From contig JBBRPS010000282.1 of the NCBI GenBank assembly GCA_038227745.1, forward strand, positions 1 to 11,687: a stretch of 11,687 nt of DNA, read 5' to 3'. The first letter of the stretch is position 1. Every line of letters starts with the position of its first letter. Both the position numbers and the translations under genes were made by a program. Source of the DNA: DASPXY01 sp038227745 (GTDB lineage Bacteria > Planctomycetota > Planctomycetia > Gemmatales > Gemmataceae). Shown here piece by piece: positions 1 through 7,625 of the stretch. Below the pieces are notes generated by a model, which did not search any database, was not told where the DNA came from, and worked only from the letters and a program-made list of their open reading frames with translations.

Positions 1-1325
1 AGCTGGTCGCGCACCTTCTGCAACCGGGCGGCCGGTCCCGCCTTAACCTCCAGAGCCACGATCTGCTTCTCCAGGCCGACGATCTCCGCGTCGAGGCGGC
101 GGTTCTTCGCGGCGTCCACCTTGCTCAGCAGGGGAATGGCGATCAGGTCGCCGGACAGGCGATCGTCGGCGATCAGCTTGCCGGGGCTGATGTGACTGCT
201 GAAGAAGATGCCGGCGAGGGCGGTATAGTCCTCCTGTGAGATCGGGTCGAACTTGTGGTCGTGGCAGCGCGCGCAGGCGAGGGTGACGCCCAGGAACTGC
301 CGGCCGATCACGTCGATCTGGCTGTCCACGATCTCGGCCACCGCCAGGTCGCGGGCCACCTTCTCGTAGACGGCCAGCGCCAGCATGCCCGTGGCGGGGA
401 CATCGTCGAGGGGCCGGCCGCTCACGTTCGCCCGGAACGGGTCCGCCATCTCCGTGGGGACCAGATCGCCCGCGATCTGCAGGCGGACGAAGCGGTCGTA
501 GGGCATGTCCTCGTTCAAAGCGCGGACCACCCAATCGCGGTACAGGCCGCTTTTATCGACGTCGCTGGCATGACGCACGCCGTCCAGCCAGTGCCGCGCC
601 CAGCGCACGCCGAAGTCCTTCGACGCGAGCAGCCGGTCGATCACCTTGGCGAAGGCGGCGGGGGCGTTATCCTTCAGGAAGCGGTCGATCTCCGCGGGCG
701 TGGGGGGAAGGCCGGTCAGGTCGAAGGTGGCGCGGCGTAGCAGGGCGTGACGGTCTGCCGCGTGGCTGGGACGCAGTCCCTTCTCTTCGAGGCGCGCCAG
801 GACGAAGCGGTCGAGCGGGGAGCGGCACCAGGCGGCGTCGCGCACCGGCGGCGGCACGGGGTCGGCGACCGGCTGGAAGGCCCAGTGGCGCCGATCCTCT
901 TCGGTGATGCGGAAGGCGGTGCGCCGGGGCGCCGCCGTGCCGGCGGGCTTGCGCGGGTCGGGCGCGCCCATCTCGACCCAGCGGACGAAGTCGGCGACCA
1001 CTACCTCGGGGAGTTTCCCGTTCGGCGGCATGCGCAGGTCCTGCGCCTGGCGGAGGGCCTGGATGAGCAGGCTTTTGTCGGGATGGCCCGGCACCACGGC
1101 CGGCCCGCTGTCGCCGCCCTTGAGGAGGCCGTCGCGGCTGTCGAGGAGCAGACCGGCCCGGAGTTTCTTCGCCTCGCGGGAGTGGCAACTGTAGCACTGC
1201 TCGACCAGGACGGGGCGGATCTTTTTCTCGAAGAACTCCACGGCGCGCGCGTCCGGCTCCGTGGAGCGGACGGCGGCTGTCCACGCCAGGAGGGCGACGA
1301 TCACGGCAGCGAAGAGGCGGGGCAT
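1..1325 (-). CDS. PSCyt1/DUF1549 planctomycete cytochrome c-like protein, partial (3' end beyond left edge)
   Basis: The frame stays open from an ATG at 1325 to the left edge, giving 441 residues without a stop. Residues 1-21 form a hydrophobic export signal (MPRLFAAVIVALLAWTAAV). A CYSCH heme-c motif lies at residues 44-48, followed by the PSCyt1 pattern GGDSGPAVVPGHPDKS and RMPPNGKLPE. The marker HWAFQP near residue 165 leads into the DUF1549 region, with LDRFVLARLEEKGLRPS and DLTGLPPTPAEIDRFL. A second CXXCH (residues 351-355) sits in QFLGVTLACARCHDHKFDP. The last visible residues are charged and look like the start of a coiled coil. In this family a DUF1553 domain normally follows, and a DUF1501 gene is often next door; both would lie beyond the left edge. 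The protein is probably periplasmic or membrane-attached. Its substrate is not known, and redox activity is inferred from the heme motifs. The start has only a weak ribosome site. Confidence 0.93.
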   Translation of the reverse strand, partial: MPRLFAAVIVALLAWTAAVRSTEPDARAVEFFEKKIRPVLVEQCYSCHSREAKKLRAGLLLDSRDGLLKGGDSGPAVVPGHPDKSLLIQALRQAQDLRMPPNGKLPEVVVADFVRWVEMGAPDPRKPAGTAAPRRTAFRITEEDRRHWAFQPVADPVPPPVRDAAWCRSPLDRFVLARLEEKGLRPSHAADRHALLRRATFDLTGLPPTPAEIDRFLKDNAPAAFAKVIDRLLASKDFGVRWARHWLDGVRHASDVDKSGLYRDWVVRALNEDMPYDRFVRLQIAGDLVPTEMADPFRANVSGRPLDDVPATGMLALAVYEKVARDLAVAEIVDSQIDVIGRQFLGVTLACARCHDHKFDPISQEDYTALAGIFFSSHISPGKLIADDRLSGDLIAIPLLSKVDAAKNRRLDAEIVGLEKQIVALEVKAGPAARLQKVRDQ

Positions 1326-1816
1326 CAGGGGTTTCTCTTGCAGTCTCACGGCCGGGGGCGCCGGTCGATCGGAAAGCACGGCCTGTGGGGGAGGTCGGTG
1401 GTCGGCGGTTCAGGCCGGGCAGGGAGCGCACGCTCGCAACGAGTCTATCGTTATAGGATCGCGCGCCGGCCGGGGCCGGTCAAGAGGGCGACCAGGAAAC
1501 TGTCGCCCCCTTCCCTCGTTCCCACGCTCCGCGCCCGGAGTGTCGGAGTGTGCGCGGGGTGGGAATTCGCTTGACTGGGAGGGGCCGCGCGGGAGAATGA
1601 TCGGCGTTCTGGGCGGAACCACGGGGTAACGAGACCTGGCGTACCTCGCCGGGCGCCCCTTGCCTCGCCGTTCGCCGGGTCTGGGAAGAAGTCGTGGGCG
1701 AGAGCGATCGGTCACCCCTCGCGGGGGCGACGGTCCCGCAGGCGGGCCTGTGGTCGGCCCCGCCAACATCCCTTCTTTTCGCGACCGGCGCACGCGGTCA
1801 TCTGCTGGAGGAACCC
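1326..1816. other. Gene-free intergenic region upstream of two divergent genes
   Basis: These 491 bases separate the start of the minus-strand cytochrome-like gene from the start of the plus-strand zinc-ribbon gene, so promoters for both should lie here. Open frames crossing it give Arg/Pro/Gly-rich translations with no recognisable domain and look like GC-driven noise. I see no convincing -35/-10 pair and no RNA gene. The only structures are a 7-base stem (1486-1492 with 1502-1508) and an imperfect inverted repeat at 1519-1565. Confidence 0.6.
1519..1565. repeat. Imperfect inverted repeat with TTCCCAC/GTGGGAA ends
   Basis: TTCCCAC at 1519-1525 pairs with GTGGGAA at 1559-1565. The inner segment 1528-1534 (TCCGCGC) pairs with 1552-1558 (GCGCGGG) except for one mismatch, with a two-base bulge on the left and a 17-base loop. 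It resembles a decayed copy of a palindromic repeat. I judge it possible but not certain, because the region is very GC-rich. Confidence 0.35.
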
Positions 1817-2050
1817 ATGCACGAATATGCAGCTTGCCCGACATGCTCTTCGACGCGGGCCACGAAAGTCGGTTTCACCTGGTGGGGAGGAGTCCTGGGG
1901 CCAGCGCTGCTGACGCACGTCAAGTGTCCCAACTGCGGCACGAAGTACAACGGCAAGACAGGCGCCTCGAACACAGGTGCCATCATCGTATACTCCGTGG
2001 TCCTCGGTGCGATCTCCATCGGGTTGCTCGTCTTGATCTGGCGGCTCTGA
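1817..2050 (+). CDS. Small zinc-ribbon protein with C-terminal membrane segment
   Basis: This is a 77-residue protein starting at ATG 1817, five bases after a GGAGG ribosome site at 1807-1811. An upstream in-frame start at 1694 would add 41 low-complexity residues with no such site, so it was not chosen. Two cysteine pairs, CPTC (residues 7-10) and CPNC (37-40), form a likely zinc ribbon. Between them is an aromatic, Gly-rich stretch, FTWWGGVLGPALLTHVKC, and after them NGKTGASNTG. Residues about 54-75 are hydrophobic and look like one transmembrane helix, ending in WRL. I recognise the general pattern (zinc ribbon, TWWGG, NGKTG, one helix) as a small hypothetical family in planctomycetes, with no known function. 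The reductase gene follows after 53 bases on the same strand, so co-transcription is likely. Confidence 0.88.
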   Translation: MHEYAACPTCSSTRATKVGFTWWGGVLGPALLTHVKCPNCGTKYNGKTGASNTGAIIVYSVVLGAISIGLLVLIWRL

Positions 2051-2091
2051 CCGCAGGTGGGGCAGGCACTGTGACGCGCCCCATGACGAAC

Positions 2092-2096
2092 GGAGG
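2092..2096 (+). promoter_or_regulatory. Ribosome binding site supporting a GTG start
   Basis: GGAGG lies seven bases before GTG at 2104. It fixes the start of the reductase, whose conserved N-terminus (RKVTFGGANSLD) begins directly after that GTG. Confidence 0.75.
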
Positions 2097-2103
2097 GTGA
2101 GAC

Positions 2104-2631
2104 GTGCGGAAGGTCACGTTCGGCGGGGCGAACAGCCTGGACAACTACCTCGCCCGCCCGGACGGTGCGGTGGACTGGCTGCTGTGGGGGGAGGAGGCGG
2201 CCGCCGTCATCGCCGACTTCTGGCAGGCCATCGACGCGGTCCTGATGGGGCGGAAGACGTACGAGGTCGCCCAGCGCACCGGCCAGGGGGGCGGGGGCTA
2301 CCCGGGGGTAAAAACCTACGTGTTCTCGCGGACGCTCGACGACAGTGCGGGCCCGGGTGTCACCGTCATCCGGGGGGACGCCGCCGAGTGGGTCCGCGCA
2401 CTGAAGCGGCAGGACGGGAAGGACATCTGCTTGATGGGCGGCGGGGAACTGGCCCGGTCGCTGTTCGAGGCCGGCCTGATCGACGAAGTCGGCTTCAACA
2501 TCCACCCGGTGCTCCTCGGGTCGGGGATCCCCCTCTTCCACCCGATGGGCCGCCAGATCGACCTGGAACTGCGGGAGTGCCGGGCGTTCAAGAACGGCTG
2601 CGTGTATGTGACCTACCGGGTCAAACACTGA
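2104..2631 (+). CDS. Dihydrofolate reductase family protein (RibD C-terminal-like)
   Basis: This is a 175-residue cytoplasmic protein starting with GTG. The family signs are visible in order: RKVTFGGANSLDNYLARPDG (2-21) at the N-terminus, the nucleotide-binding VLMGRKTYEVA (46-56), VFSRTL (73-78), MGGGELARSLFEAGLIDEV (111-129), and the closing PVLLGSGIPLF (135-145). These match the RibD_C/DHFR-like fold, which uses NAD(P)H. Members are often annotated as dihydrofolate reductase or riboflavin-type deaminase-reductase, but standalone copies usually have no known substrate. Its length is normal for a one-domain member. No deaminase domain is attached and no riboflavin genes are nearby, so a role in riboflavin synthesis is not supported here. 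It converges with the oxidoreductase gene, with a long palindrome between them. Confidence 0.92.
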   Translation: MRKVTFGGANSLDNYLARPDGAVDWLLWGEEAAAVIADFWQAIDAVLMGRKTYEVAQRTGQGGGGYPGVKTYVFSRTLDDSAGPGVTVIRGDAAEWVRALKRQDGKDICLMGGGELARSLFEAGLIDEVGFNIHPVLLGSGIPLFHPMGRQIDLELRECRAFKNGCVYVTYRVKH

Positions 2632-2671
2632 GAAAAGGTTCCGGGAGGTATTACTCCGGCGCGGAAGGTGG

Positions 2672-2729
2672 TCACACTAGCCCGACGCGCCAGCGAGGGA
2701 CCCCTCGCTGGCGCGTCGGGCTTGTGTGA
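2672..2729. repeat. 28-bp inverted repeat between convergent genes
   Basis: The left arm 2672-2699 and right arm 2702-2729 are complementary at 27 of 28 positions (T2678 faces a T), with a two-base loop. The core reads CCCGACGCGCCAGCGAGGG. It lies between the ends of the reductase (2631) and the oxidoreductase (2778). No T-tract follows on either side. It may stop transcription from both sides, but its length and near-perfect match fit a mobile palindromic (REP-like) element better. I recall similar sequences scattered in planctomycete genomes, which I could not confirm here. Confidence 0.85.
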
Positions 2730-2777
2730 GGATCGATCGTGCCGGAGGAATAGGTCCGGCCGGCGCCCGCGGCGGGA

Positions 2778-4106
<1,329 letters not shown>

Positions 4107-4220
4107 GGCGGGTTCCTTTCTTGGCTCGCTTGCCTGCGAGCCGGTCACGGGAGCGCGGGCGGTGGTTTCGTGTTTCCGGCCCGGCCTCCCGGAATAGACT
4201 CTGAGTGAGGGTGTACACCT

Positions 4221-4253
4221 GGCCTGAGGATCGAGTTTATTCGATCCGAGGCC
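4221..4253. promoter_or_regulatory. Hairpin or operator-like palindrome upstream of the oxidoreductase gene
   Basis: GGATCGA (4228-4234) pairs with TCGATCC (4241-4247) across a six-base AT-rich loop. GGCC (4221-4224) pairs with GGCC (4250-4253) outside a small internal loop. It lies about 120 bases upstream of the oxidoreductase start. It could be a regulator site or a leader hairpin; no regulator gene is nearby. Confidence 0.35.
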
Positions 4254-4356
4254 GTAGATCAACAAGCTGGCTTGGCGAACAGGGGGCGGCCGAAGTTCCT
4301 GGAGCCGAGTCCGGCGGACAGGGACAGGGTATCACTTCGGCAAGGAAGAACATCAT

Positions 4357-4406
4357 GTAGGACGGCTCTCCTGAGCCGTCTGGACGGCTCAGGAGAGCCG
4401 TCCTAC
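4357..4406. repeat. Perfect 24-bp inverted repeat with self-complementary arms
   Basis: The arms 4357-4380 and 4383-4406 are perfectly complementary, with a TG loop. Each arm also folds on itself: GACGGCTC, a four-base loop, then GAGCCGTC. The element can therefore form one long hairpin or two small ones (a cruciform). It lies 61 bases before the ROK kinase ATG, in a divergent region where a terminator is not expected. This suggests an inserted palindromic repeat, possibly with an effect on expression. Confidence 0.9.
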
Positions 4407-4467
4407 GTGAGCACCTTCCTCACCGAGGGAATAGCACCCCAGACGAGAAAGGAAGGCAGGTGAGGCG

Positions 4468-5502
4468 ATGAGCGAACGGGCGGTCTACATCGGCACCGAT
4501 GGCGGGGCGACGACGTCCAAGGTGGGGGCTGTCTGGGACGACGGCACGGCGGTCTCGACGCGGCTGCTCCAGCGGCCGACCAACGCCCGCGCGGGCGCCG
4601 GCGCGGTGGTGCGCGACTGGGTCGAGGCGGCCACCGATTACCTGGGGCAGAACGGCCTGACGTGGGAGCAGGTGCGGGGGGTCGGCCTGGCCATCCCCGG
4701 CCCGTTCCGGCGCTACGGGGTCCTCGACCGCTCGGCCAACCTGCCGGAGAGCTTCGTCGGGTTCGACGTCCACACCGCCTACGGCAACGCGCTGGCCGAG
4801 CGGGCGGGGCACGCGGTGCCGCTGGTCGTCGGCAACGACGGCGACCTCGGAGGTGTGGCCGAGGCGCGGCGGGTGCGCGGCGGCGGCGTCGGCACGGTGG
4901 TGATGCTGGCGCCCGGCTCCGGCCTGGGCTGCGCCTACATCGGCCGCGACGGTCTGCCGCTGGCCGGCGACACGCTCGCCGGGATGGAGGCCGGCCACAT
5001 GCCGGCGCCGCTGCACTTGCTGCCGGCCCAGGCGTACCCGTGCGGCTGCGGCCGGACCTGGGGCTGCGTCGAGGTGTACACGACCCTCGCCGGCCTGCCG
5101 CACCTGCTCGCCGAGCGGCTTGCCCGGCACCCCGAGCACGAGCTGGCGCGGTCGCCGCTCGGCCCCCGGGAGCGGGCATTCGCCCTGCGCGGCCTGGCGC
5201 AGCAGGGCGACGCCCTGGCCGTGGAGATCTTCGACTTCCAGGCGCGGGCGCTGGGGCTGCATGTCGCCAACCTGGCCATGGCCCTCGACCCGCAGTTCGT
5301 CGTCCTCGGCGGCGGCCTGATGGACCCCGAGGCGACGACGGAGGCGTTCCGCGAGCGCTACCTGCGGGTCGTCCGCGAGACCGCCGCCCCCTATCTCTTC
5401 CCGGCCCAGCGCGAACGCCTCAGCATCGTGCCGGCGGCCCTGGGGGACCTCTCCCAGGCGATCGGGGCGGCGCTGGTGGCGCTGTACCAGGGTCGCTCCT
5501 GA
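4468..5502 (+). CDS. ROK family sugar kinase
   Basis: This is a 344-residue cytoplasmic kinase, of normal length for a ROK enzyme without a DNA-binding domain. The start ATG 4468 follows a purine-rich ribosome site (GGTGAGG). The phosphate-binding loop is DGGATTSKVG (11-20). VGLAIPGP (72-79) follows, then NDGDLGGVAEA (123-133), in which D124 is the likely catalytic base. APGSGLGCAYI (148-158) is the second phosphate motif, and EAGH (174-177) is the sugar-binding Glu/His motif. The zinc site CGCGRTWGCVE (192-202) has one residue more than the usual CxCGxxGCxE. FVVLGGGLMD (277-286) closes the ATP site. ROK kinases phosphorylate glucose, N-acetylglucosamine, mannose or related sugars with ATP; which one cannot be told here. 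The divergent oxidoreductase suggests sugar catabolism. Confidence 0.94.
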   Translation: MSERAVYIGTDGGATTSKVGAVWDDGTAVSTRLLQRPTNARAGAGAVVRDWVEAATDYLGQNGLTWEQVRGVGLAIPGPFRRYGVLDRSANLPESFVGFDVHTAYGNALAERAGHAVPLVVGNDGDLGGVAEARRVRGGGVGTVVMLAPGSGLGCAYIGRDGLPLAGDTLAGMEAGHMPAPLHLLPAQAYPCGCGRTWGCVEVYTTLAGLPHLLAERLARHPEHELARSPLGPRERAFALRGLAQQGDALAVEIFDFQARALGLHVANLAMALDPQFVVLGGGLMDPEATTEAFRERYLRVVRETAAPYLFPAQRERLSIVPAALGDLSQAIGAALVALYQGRS

Positions 5503-5515
5503 CCGGCCGCAGAAC

Positions 5516-5630
5516 GGTCAGCGGCCGACTGCAACGGTTCGTGGCCGACTCGCTCCGCGAGTCGGGTGTTTGGCGCCCCACCGACTCGCGGAGCGAGTCG
5601 GCCACGAACCGCTGCAGCCGGCCGCTGACC
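5516..5630. repeat. Nested 50-bp inverted repeat filling a convergent gene junction
   Basis: The arms 5516-5565 and 5581-5630 match at 48 of 50 positions around a 15-base loop. Each arm contains its own 9-bp hairpin with a three-base loop (5545-5565 and 5581-5601). Both mismatches would be G-U pairs in a minus-strand transcript but A-C in a plus-strand transcript, so RNA from the kinase side folds better. The element begins 14 bases after the ROK stop and ends one base before the hybrid kinase stop codon (5632-5634). It may stop transcription from both genes and may also be a mobile palindrome. Confidence 0.9.
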
Positions 5631-5631
5631 T

Positions 5632-7575
5632 CTAAGGCTTCCGATCCTCTTCTTCCCCCGCGGTCGCGGCCAGGGCCTGATTGACCGCATACCAGAGTTC
5701 ATTCATCCGGAAAGGCTTGCGCAGCAGGCCCACCTCCGGCTGCTGCAGCAGCAGCGGCGCCGGGTCGGCCTGCAAGAGGCCCGTACACAGCAGCACCGGC
5801 AGGCCGGGGCGCTGCTGCCGCAGGCTCGCGAACGTGCGCGCCCCCTCCTCGCGCGGGATCATCAGGTCGAGGATCACCAGGTCCACCGCCCGGCCGGCCT
5901 GCAGCAGCGCCAGCGCCGCCTGTCCGTTCGTCACCGCCAGCACCTGGTGGCCCGCGATCTCCAGGAACCGCCGGACCACATCGAGCACCGCCTCCTCGTC
6001 GTCCACCACCAGGATGCTGCGGCGCGGCACGCTCTCCGGCTCCAGCACCTGCCCCGCCTCGAACTCCAGCCCGCGCTCGGCGACGGCCCCGACCAGTCGC
6101 GGCAGGTACAGTCCCACCTTCGTCCCCCGCCCCGACTCCGTGTCGATCGTCAGGAAGCCCTGGTGGCCGTGGACGATGCCGAACGCCACCGGCAGCCCCA
6201 GCCCCGTCCCCTGGCCCACCTCCTTCGTCGTGAAGAATGGGTCGAGGGCCTGGTTGAGCACTTCCGGCGCCATGCCCGGGCCGTGGTCCTCCACCTCCAG
6301 CACCACGTAGTCGCCCGCCGGCACGTTCTCCGGGAACGCGGGCAACTCCCCCAGCAGCACGCAGTGGCGCAGGCGGAACGCGACCGCGGTCGGCTGGTTC
6401 ATGGCGTCGCGCGCGTTCAGCGCCAGGTTTACCAGCACCTGCTGCAGCTGGTTGCCGTCCGCCAGGGCGCTGAGCGGCTCGCCGTCGGGGCCGTCGGCCT
6501 GCACTTCCAGGGAGACCTCCAGGCGCAGCGTGTGCCGGACCAGGTCCGCGGTGTTCTGCAGCAGCCGCGCCATGCGCGTCGGCTGGCGGCTCAGCGCCGG
6601 CTTGCGCGCGAAGGCCAGGAGCTGCCGCGTCAGGTTCGCCGCCCGGTCGGTCAACTGCACGATGAACCCGAGGAACTCCTTCAGGGCCGGGGTCAAGCCC
6701 GGTTCGCGCAGCCCCAGGGCCGCGTAGCCCTGGATGCCCGCCAGGAGGTTGTTGAACTCGTGCGCCACGCCGCCCGCCAGCGTGCCGACACTCTGCATCT
6801 TCTGCGCCTGCAGCAGCTGCCGTTCCAGCAATTTGCGCTCGCCGATGTCGCGGTAGATGCCGACGAAGTGCGTCAGCGCCCCGCGGCCGTCCACGATCGG
6901 CGAGACGGTCAGCGAGGTGTCGAACAGGGTGCCGTCCTTGCGGCGGTTGACCAGCTCGCCCTGCCAGCTGTTCCTGCCGAGGATCGTCTGCCAGAGGTGG
7001 GCGTAGACCTTCGCCTCGTGCAGGCCGCTCTTGAGCAGGCGCGGCGTCTGGCCGAGCAGGTCCTGCCGTGTGTAGCCGGTCATCTGCTCCAGGGCCTTGT
7101 TGACGTGCAGGAGCGTGCCCTGCAGGTCGGTGATCATGATGCCGTCGCGGGCCGACTCGAGCGCCGCGATGAGCAGGCGGTTGAGGTGCTGCAGGCGGTG
7201 GCGCGTGACCGACTCGCTGACGCGCTTGGGCAGCTCGACCAGGAAGATCAGCGAGGGGTCCTTGACGATGTAGTCGAGGGCGCCGGCGCGCAGGACCTGG
7301 GTGGCGAGCTGCTCGTCGCCCTTGCCGGTCACCATGAGCACGGGGGTGGTGATGCCCTCGCGGTTGAGCGCCTGCAGCAGGTCCAGGCCGGCCATGTCGG
7401 GCAGTTCGTGGTCGAGCAGGACGAGGTCGAAGTGGCTGTGGCCCAGGACGATGAGGGCGTCGGCGGCGGTACGGCAGCCGGTGACGTAATGGCCGGCGCG
7501 CTCCAGATGCTTGCGGATCAGGAGGGCGATGTCGTCGTGGTCCTCGACCAGAAAAAGCCGCAGCGCTTCCGCCAT
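5632..7575 (-). CDS. Hybrid histidine kinase, REC-PAS-HisKA-HATPase-REC
   Basis: This is a 647-residue soluble signalling protein. The start at ATG 7575 is supported by GAGGA five bases upstream and by the REC fold beginning at once (LRLFLVEDHDD); a GTG at 7617 would add 14 Pro/Gly/Arg-rich residues. The N-terminal receiver (about 5-120) has acidic residues E11 and D12, phospho-acceptor D55, T83 and K105. A PAS/PAC domain (about 133-246) ends in GIYRDIGERK. The HisKA motif GGVAHEFNN carries the phospho-histidine H272. The ATPase has an N-box LALNARDAM (N387), DHGPGM (430-435) and GQGTGLGLP (455-461). The C-terminal receiver (about 520-635) has D525-D526, acceptor D570, T598 and K620. There is no membrane helix, so the signal is probably cytoplasmic or comes through the N-terminal receiver. 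The output partner is not in the protein. It lies 50 bases after a small kinase-like gene, probably in the same operon. Confidence 0.95.
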   Translation of the reverse strand: MAEALRLFLVEDHDDIALLIRKHLERAGHYVTGCRTAADALIVLGHSHFDLVLLDHELPDMAGLDLLQALNREGITTPVLMVTGKGDEQLATQVLRAGALDYIVKDPSLIFLVELPKRVSESVTRHRLQHLNRLLIAALESARDGIMITDLQGTLLHVNKALEQMTGYTRQDLLGQTPRLLKSGLHEAKVYAHLWQTILGRNSWQGELVNRRKDGTLFDTSLTVSPIVDGRGALTHFVGIYRDIGERKLLERQLLQAQKMQSVGTLAGGVAHEFNNLLAGIQGYAALGLREPGLTPALKEFLGFIVQLTDRAANLTRQLLAFARKPALSRQPTRMARLLQNTADLVRHTLRLEVSLEVQADGPDGEPLSALADGNQLQQVLVNLALNARDAMNQPTAVAFRLRHCVLLGELPAFPENVPAGDYVVLEVEDHGPGMAPEVLNQALDPFFTTKEVGQGTGLGLPVAFGIVHGHQGFLTIDTESGRGTKVGLYLPRLVGAVAERGLEFEAGQVLEPESVPRRSILVVDDEEAVLDVVRRFLEIAGHQVLAVTNGQAALALLQAGRAVDLVILDLMIPREEGARTFASLRQQRPGLPVLLCTGLLQADPAPLLLQQPEVGLLRKPFRMNELWYAVNQALAATAGEEEDRKP

Positions 7576-7580
7576 GGGGG

Positions 7581-7585
7581 TCCTC
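7581..7585 (-). promoter_or_regulatory. Ribosome binding site of the hybrid kinase gene
   Basis: GAGGA on the minus strand is five bases from ATG 7575. This supports that start over the GTG at 7617, which lies only eight bases after the upstream gene's stop. Confidence 0.65.
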
Positions 7586-7625
7586 AGCCGCTTCCCGGGC
7601 CCGGGTCCCCGCCCCACCCGGCCGA

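Larger units (their letters stand above)
4107..4467. other. Divergent control region between oxidoreductase and ROK kinase genes
   Basis: These 361 bases must carry the promoters for both genes. They contain an 8-base palindrome GTGTACAC (4211-4218), a hairpin at 4221-4253, and a long inverted repeat at 4357-4406. On the minus strand, TTGTTG followed 18 bases later by AATAAA is a weak promoter candidate that overlaps the hairpin. An open frame of 63 codons at 4272-4463 is a by-product of the palindrome and is not a gene. Confidence 0.55.

Noticed and set aside
1410..1844. A 144-codon minus-strand frame in the gene-free region
   Set aside because: Arg/Pro-rich, no signal or domain, and it overlaps the start and ribosome site of the zinc-ribbon gene on the other strand.
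2083..2100. A five-codon ATG frame just before the reductase gene (MTNGG)
   Set aside because: Too short to support as a leader peptide; it overlaps the ribosome site by chance.
2641..2660. Small bulged hairpin after the reductase stop (CCGGGAG with CTCCGG)
   Set aside because: Short, bulged and without a T-tract; the 28-bp inverted repeat just downstream is the stronger candidate for ending the transcript.
4107..4265. N-terminal extension of 53 residues on the oxidoreductase
   Set aside because: It would bury the twin-arginine signal inside the protein, and an AAGGAA site precedes the ATG at 4106.
4272..4463. A 63-codon plus-strand frame before the ROK kinase gene
   Set aside because: Its second half is simply the translated palindrome at 4357-4406.
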